Position numbers and translations under genes: made by a program. Shown one piece after another: positions 11,501 to 21,999 of a stretch of 64,000 bases of DNA. The notes beneath the pieces are model-generated. The model was given only the letters and a program-made list of their open reading frames with translations, did no database searches and was not told the DNA's origin. How positions within the stretch are numbered: the stretch's first letter is position 1; every line of letters begins with the position of its first letter. Source of the stretch: Sesamum alatum (Eukaryota; Streptophyta; Magnoliopsida; Lamiales; Pedaliaceae); the NCBI GenBank assembly GCA_034509735.1, contig JACGWO010000006.1, positions 14,944,645-15,008,644 on the forward strand, written 5' to 3'.

Positions 11501-13654
11501 AATATCTTTCATAAATTCTATGATATTACTAAAATGAATTTTGATTGATTAATAGAAAACTAAACATGAGGAGCCCATTTAAGACCCGTTAGAACCCGTA
11601 TAGGACTCATAATCTATTTAAATTTATTTAAACATAACCATATTGAACCTATAGTAAGAAATATCAAACCCAACCCAACCAAAATTAGATAGTTTAAGTT
11701 GGAACCATGGGTTTCCACCATATTGCCACCCCATAGTTCTAGATATGAAAATAAAAAGAAACGTTGTTCTAACTGAAAATTAATAAAAGAAGCATGTTTG
11801 GTGTTTTAAATAGTAGGAAAGAACAGAATAAAAAGTGGCAAAGGAAATAAAATAGGACTTATTGCTGAATTATAATATTTTAATATGTGAATTACATTGA
11901 CCTTTCCTGAAATTTAACATAATTACAGATACATTCTCATTATTTTAAAAATTATAAATACCCCTTAAGATTTATAATGGTCTAACAAATAACTCATTTT
12001 CATATATTTTTATGGGTGAACTGATCAAAATGTCCTTGTGCAAACTAAATTATTTTTTATTACTTTTTAATTTTTTCTGATTATTTTGGACTAAAATGCG
12101 TAGGTAGAAGTTTCTTACATTTTTTACACAGAGGAGCAATAATGTAAATTGCCTCAGCTGATCTTTTTACAATTTTTTTTTTAAAAAAAAGAATCAAGAG
12201 CAAAGTGGACAATTCCAGGACTTTGGTTAAAAATTATAAACCTCAGAGGGTATTTGTAATTTTTGAAAAAACGAGAAGGTATCTATAATTATACCAAATT
12301 TGAGGGACGTAATTGTAATTCACCCTTTTTTAACATAGAAGAAAGTCAAGAATTTAGAAAAAGAAATAAAAAGTACCATTCAACTCTTCATATCTGAAAA
12401 TATAAGACTGGTGTAGACTCTTAAGATTTACCCAAAGGCAAGAACGTAGTTACAAGTCCCTGGAACAAGGTCTCCATCCCCAGTCTTCTCTGGTCTTATG
12501 TATCATGCATAATAGTGCCATTTCTCAGTCAAGAAAGATGTGCAACGAATATTTTGAATGGTTCTTTAATTTCTGCTCTTGGTTAACTAAACTTCATACT
12601 GAAACGAACTCATATTATGCTTTAGCATACTACAAATAATTGCTAAGCATTCTGATAGCAACAATAAGGAGTCATGTAAATCATAGCTTCTAACTCTCTG
12701 ATTAGTCCCCGAACAAAGAAGTTCAAGCAATCATCCGTTACACACAGACGAAATATACCAAACCAGCAAGGTTTGAAAGCCATAAAAGCAATTCTGATTA
12801 ATGAAAATTCTTATACGCACCGTGTGCGATCAAAAGCAACTGTGTGGATTAATATGACATATATCCTACTACTAATATTACGTGATTTGTGTTATTTGAT
12901 ATTTTCATGCTCGGGAGATATAAGAATATTTTTTGGCTAACCTGCATCACAGAAACATAGCCGAAAAGGGTCTCTGGATGTACCAAAACACGATTCATAA
13001 GTTGCAAGCAGACTTTGACCTGATGGCTTGATATCACCAAAAAACCACGGCTCTATGCTAACATATATAGCTTGAAATGAAAAGGGGTTCTAGTTTCTTG
13101 AGTTTTCAGGATCATTGATTCACAATATAGGGACGTGAGTTTGTTTCTGCTTTTCGATTTCAACCAGGAAAAGGTGACGAGTTTTTGTGTGCGTATGCGT
13201 GTGAATGGCAGAAAAGTATGAAGAAATTAAACCGCAACGCAACATTCAGGAAATTTCCTACTTTTGAAATTGGCATTAGTTCTAAGGAGGTGTCAATTAG
13301 CCCGCAGACCAAGAACAATACTAGGAACGCCATCGGATTAATTAATCTGACCAAAACATATTCAAAATAAAATGCAAAAGAAAATGACCCGGAACAGCGA
13401 CTGACAGAAATGTCAATCAAAACCTACAATTTGAATTAGATACAGAGGAACAAAATTACATAGAAGGAGAGAACTAGAACCTGGATTTTACGGCGTTTGC
13501 GCTCGGCCTCGGCGCGCTTGGCGAGATCGGCGACCATGCGGAAGCGGCGGCGAGGGTTTTTGACAAGCCAGACCGCCGATCGCCATCGTTTTAAAGCTTC
13601 CTCCGATGGCCTTTTGGCATCGACGTCAAAATTCTTCTTCAAATAATCCTCCAT
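2589..13654 (-). CDS. Autoinhibited Ca2+-transporting ATPase (type IIB, ACA4/ACA11-like), with a frameshift
   Basis: Plant P2B calcium pump: it uses ATP to export Ca2+ from the cytosol, and calmodulin binding to its N terminus relieves autoinhibition. ACA4/ACA11 relatives act on vacuolar membranes. Seven coding exons with GT-AG borders: 13481-13654, 6404-6458, 4380-6320, 4135-4293, 3586-3757, 3183-3481, 2589-2903. Exon 1 encodes 58 residues with the basic Trp-containing calmodulin-binding segment ([18 protein letters not shown]). Exon 3 carries the SGES actuator loop, the PEGLP turn of TM4 and the DKTGT phosphorylation site (5178-5192). Exon 4 has TGDGTNDAP. The C terminus [12 protein letters not shown] is typical of ACA4/11. 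The start at 13654 is chosen by homology; an in-frame Met lies 15 codons upstream. Exons sum to 3115 nt, one more than 1038 codons, and the extra base lies in an A8 run (5654-5661) between KEK and the SGTKVQDG motif. Either the allele is broken or the base is an assembly error; otherwise the product would be about 1037 residues, the usual length. Confidence 0.93.
6517..7292. mobile_element. Mutator-like MITE (776 bp) in intron 1
   Basis: Flanked by a perfect 9-bp direct repeat, tgctaaaac, at 6508-6516 and 7293-7301, the target-site duplication length of Mutator-like elements. The ends are inverted: gttttaaaacccggacca on the left, and the complement of tgaattttaaaacgc on the right. Subterminal blocks about gttcaa/ctgacggtt also pair in inverted order (about 6560-6610 against 7110-7190). 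No open frame, so it is non-autonomous. It sits in the first intron of the Ca2+-ATPase. Confidence 0.75.
7302..9041. other. AT-rich intron 1 sequence; (TA)n microsatellite at its end
   Basis: Intronic DNA of the Ca2+-ATPase without a supported gene. It contains long poly-T stretches (about 8420-8430 and 8511-8523) and a pure TA microsatellite at about 8998-9021. The 77-codon frame at 8501-8734 is a by-product of T-rich sequence (almost all Phe/Leu/Ile) and I do not call it. Confidence 0.6.
10008..11418. mobile_element. Nested long-arm foldback element
   Basis: A giant imperfect hairpin. The left arm from 10008 (ggggaaatttaaataaataa) is repeated in inverted order up to 11418. The pairing continues through a roughly 45-bp block about 'aaggcacagaagtcgggg' and a block about 'gtcagaagcc' on both arms, then through 10255-10345 against 10895-10990. 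A 9-bp near-duplication (acctaaaac at 9999-10007, accaaaaac at 11419-11427, one mismatch) marks the insertion into the surrounding Mutator-like element. No coding sequence. Its apex contains a third repeat family (10352-10886). Confidence 0.7.
10352..10886. repeat. Innermost MITE with ggtg(g/a)attac termini
   Basis: The ends are inverted repeats of more than 100 bp: ggtggattacaatgatctc on the left and the complement of gagatcattgtaattcacc on the right, each followed by blocks reading 'aaataccccctgagctt' and 'aaattgtccattttgc'. The same family recurs at 11886-12326 and, more diverged, at 33196-33652, so it is a dispersed MITE family. No open reading frame. Confidence 0.65.
11886..12326. repeat. 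MITE, second copy of the ggtgaattac family
   Basis: Inverted termini gtgaattacattgacc (left) and the complement of acgtaattgtaattcac (right). The subterminal blocks 'attataaataccccttaaga' and its inverted partner (aaacctcagagggtatttgt) match the family at 10352-10886. It lies in intron 1 of the Ca2+-ATPase. Confidence 0.65.
12327..13480. other. Remainder of intron 1, nothing recognised
   Basis: Less AT-extreme than the rest of the intron but with no supported exon. Short open frames at 12849-13040 and 13160-13420 match no family I know and lack splice context linking them to the pump gene. The intron donor is at 13480 (CAG|GTTCTA on the minus strand). Confidence 0.5.
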
Positions 13655-13900
13655 AATAGCAGCAGCAGCAGCAGGATATGGATTGGAGATTAAATTCAAT
13701 CAGTGTTGAAGAGCAATTGCATTTGTGTGAGTGGAGAATGGATGGAGTGGTTTAGATGGAGTGGAAGGAGAGATTCAAAGTCGTAGCAGTGTTTCCATGG
13801 GAATAGGCGGGAAGGAAGGAGCAAGACTAGCTTTTGCGAGCAACCCCACACTTAAATCTTTATATATATACTAGTAATTATGGCACGTGTATATACAATT
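13655..13900 (-). promoter_or_regulatory. 5' UTR and putative core promoter of the Ca2+-ATPase gene
   Basis: Upstream of the chosen ATG on the minus strand are a short CTG/CAG triplet run (about 13657-13672) and a purine/pyrimidine-mixed leader. A TATA-like run lies at 13861-13870, about 210 bp from the ATG, and a perfect G-box CACGTG lies at 13884-13889, just upstream of it. G-boxes are bound by bZIP and bHLH factors in plants. Transcription start and use of these sites are inferred from spacing only. Confidence 0.45.
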
Positions 13901-14055
13901 AATTTTTAAATTTTACAAATTAATTATTATTTATTTAATTAAATAAATATACAATATTAAAAATTAAAAAAGCATAATGAAATTTTTTTAGAAAAGAACG
14001 AAAGAAGAAAAAGAGATATGAAAGTTCAGAAGAAAGAAAAAATAATGAAAGTTTT

Positions 14056-14191
14056 AATTACATATTTGGCCCCTATATATAGCCGTTAATTTTAACAAAG
14101 TCAAAATTATGGATTAAAATCGTGGCAACGGAACATTATGGATCAAAAATGAATAAGTAGCTATATATTGGAACCAAAAATATAATTCATC
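14056..14191. repeat. Short MITE-like inverted repeat
   Basis: About 30-bp imperfect inverted ends (left aattacatatttggcccct, right the complement of ggaaccaaaaatataattc) surround about 75 bp. No coding sequence. No target duplication was identified, so the limits are approximate. Confidence 0.45.
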
Positions 14192-14269
14192 CTATATATA
14201 TTATGTTACCCCCTATATATGCATATGTATGATTCTCTATATTCGATGCATGTGTATGAAGTAAAATTT

Positions 14270-14550
14270 TATTATATCTATCTAATGAATAAAAAAATAT
14301 AACAGAAAAACAAATAGCTTAGTAGAGCTGGTAGAATGAATTAACTTTAAATGTGTATAAAATAAGAAATTATTAATAAAACTAATTAATCAAAACATAT
14401 TGTTATTTGTGGAAAAATAAGTATGGTTAAAAACATTTTAGGCAACCCACATTTTGTCGACCATGGTAGTTACTTGAGTGGTCTTTCCTTTACTGTAGTT
14501 AGCAACTAAAGCTCACTTGATGCATACATAATTTAAATTTTTATTATATT
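14270..14550 (+). repeat. Decayed tandem-array unit A
   Basis: Contains the recurring landmarks 'aattaactttaaatgtg', 'attattaataaaactaatta', 'cattttgtcgacc' and 'gatgcatacataattt', which reappear in the same order at 16800-17340, 18470-18755 and 32659-32890. After subtracting inserted elements, unit spacing is about 260 bp or multiples of it. The TRIM-like element inserted at its right end (TSD atatt). Confidence 0.45.
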
Positions 14551-16799
14551 TGATACCCTCTCAACATTTTTTCCACACAAGCCCAAATCATGTGAGTCGG
14601 CCCCATCAACCAGCCCAACCGGTTATAACCAGTTGGCCTATGAGCGGGAAGGTAAAACCCAACATAACTGTTTTCAATCTTTTCTAAACTGGCAAGCCCA
14701 AGAAACAAGCTCATTTCAATCAGACACGTCATCAAGCAGTTAGTCGGACACATCATATAGGTTGTTGACACATTGGGAGACTTCATATTAAAATATCTCT
14801 AGCTAGCTCCTAGTAAGTTGACGGCAATCGGGCTGTTAACTAGCAAGTGTCAGATTTTTGAAAGATTTGGACAAACTGGGCAAGACTCAGTCAAAAGACC
14901 ATAACTACTTCAAGATAAGTCTAAATCCTGAGATTCTTGTGATGTTATTTAGCTAACACGTGTAGCTATCTAATGGAACCAGATTAGCTGGTAATCCATA
15001 AGTAACAAATTTTTGGATTTTCAGGCAGACCCGAAAAGACCTAGTCAAAGTGGCACATCTCAGTCAATCCAAGTCCAAATCCAAAATGAATTTTTTGGTT
15101 AGACAGCTGACCCAAAGGCTTTCAAACAGTATAGGACTCTTCACAAATAACTCTCCCATCTTTCTATACGAAGGCCTATAAATAAAGGTATCCTGCAGTC
15201 ATTTGTCAAGTAACATCACTCACACACTTCTGCTCTCAATTCTAAAGCTATCTTTAGCTCATTTTCTACACTTTACACCAATTATCACACATCATTCTCA
15301 CATTTCACCATTATTCTCATTTTTTATAAAGTTTCCTTCCATTTTAGAACATTACTAACCTAAACATCAGAGTGTTAACACCTCTTTGCAAGTTAGTCCC
15401 CCTGATCTTAGAATTTTTTGGAAAATCCTTCAATCTCCATAGTACCATTCGACCCAGGTACGCATTATTAACGCCGTATGTGGGAAACTTGAGCTTAAAA
15501 TGTGAGAAATTTCAACTTAGATAATGGAGGTGACAATGGGTCTATTAAGGGAAACACCTCCCCTCTGCTGCAACTGGATCTACCTGCCCCGTTGAATAGT
15601 CAACCTACAGTGGATCATGCCTTAGACTACCCCATAAGCAGGTCATGCCTTGCACTGCCGTGTTTGACTCGTTTTTCTATTTATTGCAATTATCACTTAC
15701 CTATTTATAAATTTGCCCAGATCCCTCCAAATCCACGTGATTGTACGAGTTGTTATCAATCAACACGGCTTTCCCTTATCAGCCCAATAAGCTAGCACCT
15801 CTCACGGCCTAGCGCAAGGAAAAATCTTTTTTGCAAGGCTATTCTTCCTACTCCAGTTGTCCAACACTGCATCTTGGGGGGGAGGGGGGGGGGGGGGGGA
15901 GGAGGCAGTGATGATACCCCCTCAACATTTTCCACACAAGCCCAAAGCATACCCATCAACCATCCCAGCCAGTTATAAACCAACTGGCCCATGAGCAGGG
16001 AGGTAAGGCCCAACAAAACTGTTTTATGTCTTTTCTAAACTAGCAAGCCCAAAAAACAAGCTCATTTCAGTTGAACACATCATACAGGTTGCCAACATAT
16101 TGTGACACATCATACTCAAATATCTCTAGCTAGCTCCTCGTAAGTTGATGGCAACCAAGTTGGGAACCAACAAGTAACAGATTTTCGGAAGACTTGGACA
16201 GACGGGGCAAAACTCAGTCAAAAAACCTAACCCCGTCAAGATAAGTCTAAAACCTAAGATTCTTGTTTTTTATTTATCTAACACATGTAGTTGTCTAATG
16301 GCACAAGATTCGCCTAACTATCCCCACGGATTCGAGGATAACCTAGATGGTAATCCACAAGTAACAAATTTTCGAATTTCCAAGCTGACCTGACAAGACC
16401 TAGTCAAAAAGGTATATTTCAGTCAATCCAAGTCCAAATCCCAAATATATTCTTCGGTTAGATAGGCTGACTTAAAGGGCTTTCAAACGGTATAAGACTT
16501 TACACAACTAACTCCTGTATCATGCTCTACAAAGGCCTATAAATAGAGGCATCCTGCTAAACTCTCAGTTGCTCTCCATTCTAAAGCTCATTTTCTACAA
16601 TTTAAACAAATTATCACACATTATTCTCGTATTTCACCATTATTCTCACTTTTTATCAAGTTTTCTTCCATTTTAGAACATTACAGACTTAAGCATCATA
16701 GTATTAGCCCCTCTTTGCAGGTTTTAGTTCCCCTTGATCTTAGAATTTTCTTGAAAATCCTTCGATCCTTGTAGTACCATTAGACCCTAGTACGCATCA
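14551..16799 (+). mobile_element. TRIM-like non-autonomous LTR retrotransposon
   Basis: Two diverged direct repeats act as LTRs: 14551-15467 and 15912-16799. Both begin TGATACCC; the right one ends GCATCA. The 5-bp duplication atatt flanks the whole (14546-14550 and 16800-16804). Just after the left LTR is a primer-binding-like stretch (15468-15490, ttaacgccgtatgtgggaaa), and just before the right LTR is a purine tract of nearly unbroken G (about 15876-15911). The internal region is only about 440 bp and encodes no gag or pol, so it would need proteins from another element. TATA-like 'cctataaataaagg' (15175-15188) and its partner at about 16537 mark the presumed promoters. Orientation is plus, from the PBS and purine tract. 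The LTRs differ clearly by eye, so the insertion is old. Confidence 0.8.
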
Positions 16800-17340
16800 A
16801 TATTTATTTAACCCAATAAAACATTGAATAATTAATCAGCATTGATAAAATAATTAACTTTAGGTTTGTATGTATAGAAAATTATTAATAGAACTAATTA
16901 CTTAAAAAAAAAGTACTTATCTGTGGTACTTTGGGGAATCTACATTTTGTTGGTCAAAATAGTTACTTTAAGACTTAATAAATAGTACAGATGAATAATG
17001 TAGATACACAAATATAAAAAAAAATATTATAAAATATTTTTATTTTATTTATGATATGCGAATAGATATTACAAAAAAGTATAGATTCTGAAATAAATAA
17101 ATAAAATTGTTTTCTCCCTTTTCTTTATACATAAAATTTTGGGTGAATTCATCTAAAGCGACCATCATGTGCGAGGCATTGCCCCTTTGAACATTATACA
17201 ATTAAATTTGTAGACTGTAATATGGTAACAGTAATTATTGTACAATAGTTATCTACAATTGCCTCATAATTATATACTAGCTATCGGAGGCTCCGAGCAA
17301 ACTAAATGCTGTGTGCATAATTTAATTTTTTATTATTGTT
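16800..17340 (+). repeat. Decayed tandem-array units B onward
   Basis: Continues the array of 14270-14550 after the TRIM insertion: 'aattaactttaggtttgta', 'attattaatagaactaatta' and 'cattttgttggtc' recur, then 'aaatgctgtgtgcataattt' at about 17305. Divergence between units is high. Confidence 0.4.
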
Positions 17341-17546
17341 ATTGTTATATGTGAAAGATAAGAAAAATAAAATAAATAATTGATCATAATTCATATTACG
17401 GATGTCACTTATTTAAGAAATTAATGTGTAATTTAAAATGTTTTCAAATATAAATTGAAAATTAGTTATAATTAAAGAAAGTTTTATAAAGAAAAAAGGA
17501 AGCGAAGATAATTTTCATAAAACATAACAAGGTAGAAAAATTTATA
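17341..17546. other. AT-rich spacer
   Basis: AT-rich sequence up to the pogo-like element. It probably belongs to the same decayed array, but too diverged for me to align by eye. Confidence 0.35.
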
Positions 17547-18407
17547 CAGTAGAACCTCTATAAATTAATACTTGATAAATTAATAATATTTCTAAAATAA
17601 TAATGTTTCTTAGTCTCGATTTGGGCCCAAAGTCTAAATTAATAAGTTCGATAAATTAATAAGATAATAATTTTTCAAAAGACCCTCATGTAAATTTATG
17701 GTCCCTTCAATATTATAAATTAAATCTATAAAATTACAACATAATTAGGAAAACTTAGTAAAATATGATTCTATTGATATTTACTTCTTAAAATTTAAAT
17801 CTAGCTTGGTATCCCCTCCTTTTAATTTGTAAGTTAGCCGAAAGGTACTCAGATGATCGATTGAGTGTATTCGATATTGTACCTTGACTATCTTTTAAAT
17901 GAAAATTTTCATCAATCCATTGTTGCAAATCTTTTTAAGTGCATGTGGGGTGATCTCTCTTATACTCACATACTGTTTTACGTATTTGATATGTTCAAAA
18001 ATGGAATAAAAAAATAAAAAATAGGATTGAACACCTTTTAGATGAGAAGTCATGGTTGTATGGTTTTGATTTGGATTGATCAATCAAGAACATTTGATGT
18101 TGTTTATATAGTGGTTGATTTTCTTATCATATATGAATTTGCATTAAGTTTTAACGAGTACTACGTACTACAATGAACTTTGTTTTTTTAGGGGGATATA
18201 TTATATTTAATTAATCACATTGTACATAAACATCATTCGATTAGTCGCTATAATATATATATTTTATTCATGAAGAATATATAATGAGGTTCGTTAAATC
18301 GAAAAAATTCTCCTTAAATTAATAAATTATTAATTTATCTATCAATTAATACCTTTTAAAATTAATAAAATTAATTACGTGGTCCGAAATTTATAGAGGA
18401 TTTACTG
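17547..18407 (-). mobile_element. Emigrant/Lemi1-like (pogo superfamily) DNA transposon, decayed
   Basis: The 861-bp element starts CAGTAGAACCTCTATAAATT and ends with the inverse (TATAGAGGATTTACTG). It is flanked by TA dinucleotides (17545-17546, 18408-18409), the target duplication of Tc1/mariner-pogo elements. These termini closely resemble those of the Arabidopsis Emigrant MITEs and Lemi1. The minus strand retains a piece of transposase-like coding sequence (17805-17982), so this is more than a MITE but cannot encode a full transposase. Confidence 0.75.
17805..17982 (-). pseudogene. Relic of pogo-type transposase DNA-binding domain (CENP-B-like HTH)
   Basis: Reading the minus strand from 17982, the frame gives RKTVCEYKRDHPTCT, one stop (TAA, one change from CAA), then KDLQQWIDENFHL followed by SQGTISNTLNRSSEYLS. 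This is the layout of the first helix-turn-helix of CENP-B/Tigger/pogo transposases: basic start, 'CEYKRxHP', 'KDLxxWxxxxF', then 'S.GTISN.L'. A conventional start and the DDE catalytic region are missing. The frame upstream breaks up within about 60 bp. The call rests on pattern recognition; a profile search against HTH_CenpB families would test it. Confidence 0.65.
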
Positions 18408-18469
18408 TATAAAAGTATGCTAAAAATGTATATAATAGGATGCTTAAAATAAATAACTGTTCATGAATG

Positions 18470-18755
18470 ATATTCTCTTCAATAATGTTATTAATTTTAA
18501 ATGTGCATGAACAGATAATTTCTATAGAAAATTTTAAAGAGGCGATCAATTGTATAAAATTAAATGTTTGAGAATACTTTGATCAATATACATTTTGTCA
18601 ACCAAATGTGGTTAATTACTCTAACCCCTCAAGCTAATAAATTGTTAACATAGCAGTTGGGCACACTGGATGCATGTGCTTAATATAATTTTTTTTATAT
18701 CAATATAATTCAATAAAATAGAAAGAATATAAAATGAATAATTTATCAAAGTTAT
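18470..18755 (+). repeat. Decayed tandem-array unit C
   Basis: Landmarks 'ttattaattttaaatgtgca', 'cattttgtcaaccaaatg', 'taaccccctcaagct'-like sequence and 'gatgcatgtgcttaatat' match the units at 14270 and 16800. The gypsy element inserted at its right end (gttat at 18751-18755; gttac at 32659-32663). Confidence 0.45.
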
Positions 18756-19118
18756 TGATGGTGTGTGATTCAGGAGGTGATTAGTCTAAACACATTAACT
18801 CAAAGTGACGTCGCGAGGTAATGCAAAAGTGAAAAGTAGAAAGCTCGATTTCTATAAATGAATTTCATATATCTTACAAATGGATTTCTCTTCCTCTTTA
18901 TAGTAAATTACATGGGATGAAAATACAATATTGTCCCTCAACTACCCTCAATCCAACAGCCTGGATTTAATTACTGAGGGTGCCTTGGTAATTTGGCGTT
19001 CTCCACTACTTTTGTAACCACCTTCAAGTAACCGCCGTCAACTTCCATGGATGGCGTTGCTGTAAATTCCTTGACATCTTGAAGGAATTTTAGTAATTTG
19101 GGATCCTTAGCACCATCA
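18756..19118 (-). repeat. 3' LTR of the gypsy element
   Basis: Direct repeat of 32297-32658, about 93% identical by eye. TG...CA termini. Confidence 0.85.
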
Positions 19119-19278
19119 GTAGCCCCCAACTTCCAAATGTTTCTGAAAATTTTAGAAGTTCTAATGGGTAATTTGATTCTGACTCTGCTTCTTCTTTTTT
19201 ATAATAGTCCTTTTTGGCTCAAAGTCTTTTCCTTTTAGGACTCTTCTCAGCACGAGTCCTTCTTCTACTGGGGTCTTC

Positions 19279-19318
<40 letters not shown>

Positions 19319-19735
19319 CTTTTGCTCTATTCCTTCCTTTGCCAGGATTTTCTGCTTTCTATATAAACCTGTTGAATCACTTTAAATTCTTCATTTGGTT
19401 ACATCTTCCCTTTTTACCTCTCCCATCTTCAAGAAAATGTCGAAGCGCATCGGCTCGGGTATTTAGCTCTTCGTCTTTTTTCCTGTAATATTTCCTTGTT
19501 TCCGTCTCCACAAACACATTCATCCTTTGTCAATGTACCAATAGGAAAAAGCTTCGTTATTCCGAAGAGAAGTCTCTAGGACATGTCGAACACTCAACAG
19601 GGCGCCGGAGGCACGTGGGGGAGCACGTGAACGCCGGGTCGGGGCATGCCCCAATCCGGCGCTGGTCGAGGCACTCCGTCTCGACCAGAATCTGGTCGAG
19701 GCGATGTGCCTCGGCCAAGCTCGGGCCGAGGCGCT
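19119..19735 (-). other. 3' internal part of the gypsy element
   Basis: Continuation of 29518-30775 beyond the Copia-1 insertion. It contains a long T homopolymer (about 19288-19318 on the plus strand) and, at 19655-19740, a cluster of short gtcgaggc/gctgaggc-type repeats. The purine tract next to the 3' LTR is at 19119-19134. No coding call. Confidence 0.5.
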
Positions 19736-19740
19736 GAGCC

Positions 19741-21976
19741 TGAAGGACAAGCGGATCCGCCCGGGAGCGCAAGCGGAAGCGAGAAAAGGCGAGAAAAGTG
19801 CGTAAATTTAAATCAAATTCAAAATACGCGAATCCCAAGGGGTGTACCCTTGGGTGCTCAACCGGGCGTTCGATGTAGGATGTGTAAATATTAAAACATA
19901 TATTTAAACACATAGGGCATAGATATACAAATGAAATCAATCAAAGCGTAATAAACCGTTACCTTTGATTGTTTAGCGTATGCTCCCGGCTACTAGCGTT
20001 GTTCCTTCTCCGGAATGCTCACGAAATCCAAACGTATGGATTCTCCAAAGGTGATCCACACCACACCGGAAGAAACACACGTTCTTCTTGCTAGAAAAAG
20101 AACGGGTTTAGGAAGGAATCGTTTTAAGAGAAGAACACTATGAATTAGTGTTCTCTTAAACTTACTTTGTTCTTCTTCTTGATTCAAAATCAAGTGAAGA
20201 ACACAAGTGTAAGAGAGGGAGGGAGCACGAAATTTTGAGAGAGAGGAGAGGATTTTTGTCTTCTCTTTTTCCTAGAAAAAGATGAATAATGAATCACTTA
20301 TGCTTGGTGTTGTATATTCTAATATAGATACATAATTAATGTGATTATTGGAATGTGTCTAGGTTCATCCAAGGATGTCTAGATTCATTCCAATCAATCA
20401 CCATCAATTCTTCAATCAAGCCTACCAAAATTTATGGTATGATCAAACCATACCAAAAGGGAAGAGCTTGATTGGAGTTGATTTGTCTCTTTCCAAAAGA
20501 GACAAGTCAACATACCACCTAGCATGAAACATGGCTGATTTTGCTTCCTCCAAGGGAGCATGTCGGCCATATTTAATTAAGGGAAGAAGTCCAACTTCTT
20601 CCTATTCCAAATTAGGAATCATTTCTCCTCTCGGGTATAATTTAACGGACCGGGTTTTATCGTAATCCAATTACGACGATCCCAATATTAAATCCAATTT
20701 AATGTCCACTTAAATTATTCCCGTTGATCTTTTTAATCCAATTAAAAGATCCAACGTCTCAACATCTCAACTTTCCATATTTAATCGAGAATCCTATTTA
20801 CCAATTAAATGAAAGCCCGATACAATATCGGCCCGTCCATCCAATGGACTTTCCCTTAAGTAATCCAATTACTTATTTTATCCTTCGAGATTGACTACAA
20901 GCCGATCTCTCAACCTCCTCGGTGATTTGTGTGTGACCCTTTAGGTTCACCCTCAGCTAGACTTGGGCCCGTGTCCCACAAGGGCCCGTTACCATGGGTG
21001 GCCGTCTAGCAACGGTCCATGCCACTAGAGACTAGGTGAATTGGCGTGAACATTTAGGCTCCGATTCCGTGCGGGTACGATCCTTCCGTCTACCGTCTCC
21101 CGGCCTTAGTCTAGGGTATGGAATTAGGCGTCGGTTCCCATCCTTGACTAGACGTCTATGCTTAATACTCGAGACTACGTATGCTTCATTGTGTCGACAC
21201 AGGAAACCATTCCCTGTTCGACCAACCACTGTGGCCACAGCTTCAAACAGCATGAACGTGTCTCCGAGTGCATAGGAGATACCTCTGTCACATACTGACA
21301 GGGGACGGATCCTCTTCTTGGAATCCACTGTCCTCGCTACACATTCTGACTGCACTGGACAAGGCTTATGATAATCATCTTACAAAATGATTACCTCTCG
21401 CCAGATCCAAGATACAGCCGTCCTATGCACGCGACTGCCATGATTCCTCAAGTCTGAGGATTACTCCCGTACTATCGGAACCGGGGAATCCAATCATCAT
21501 ACCGACCAAGCCTCCAAGGCTTCCATATGATGATCCCCGCGAGTCAGTCCAGTCGGCTCGACCCCAGTCGACCAACCCATCAAGATCGTGTAGGCGTCCC
21601 ACGCCTGTCGCCGATGAAACACGGCACTCATCCAATGAACACGACTCTTGACGCAAGTCTCAATAGGACTCTCGATGCCCTGTCTCGAGGTCCTCGACTT
21701 GGAACGTTTCAGACCCAACTCTTAATCAGTTGGTTTCATGACCACCATCCAATGCGTGGCCCAACTGCACGAGTTGTTATCCATGGTCTGTGGGCTTTGT
21801 TGCGATATAAGTTAAAAACACCGGTTTAACAAATGTAAGATGAGCGCAACAAAGAAGGTACCATTGGTGACGAACACTCATCTTATTCATCACATAATAA
21901 TATCACATTCACATCAAGTTGTCAGATAGGTTACAAATTGCCAAACCTATTGGCTTTCTGGTCACCTATTCCAACA
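19741..21976 (-). repeat. Copia-1 3' LTR
   Basis: 2236-bp LTR, direct repeat of 27277-29512. A reading frame of 107 codons at 21032-21355 is kept in all three LTR copies of this family in the window, but it sits in LTR DNA and has no recognisable domain. Confidence 0.92.
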
Positions 21977-21999
21977 TCTCCCACTTGACCTAAAGCCAA

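Larger units (their letters stand above)
9051..11735. mobile_element. Mutator-like non-autonomous element (2.7 kb), host of a nested element
   Basis: Bounded by a perfect 9-bp direct repeat, gttctagat, at 9042-9050 and 11736-11744. The termini are inverted (aggggtgtccaat on the left; the complement of attgccacccc on the right), followed by GGGTC/GGGTT-rich subterminal sequence on the left and its GACCC/AACCC complement on the right. The GGGGTGNCAAT end with a 9-bp duplication fits Mutator-like MITEs common in plant genomes. No coding capacity. About 1.4 kb of its length is a second element (10008-11418). Confidence 0.75.

Noticed and set aside
12849..13420. Two short frames that could be extra exons of the Ca2+-ATPase
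   Set aside because: Exon 1 ends CAG at 13481 and exon 2 resumes GAG AAG ATT in phase at 6458, matching the family without a gap. The frames match nothing in the pump family.
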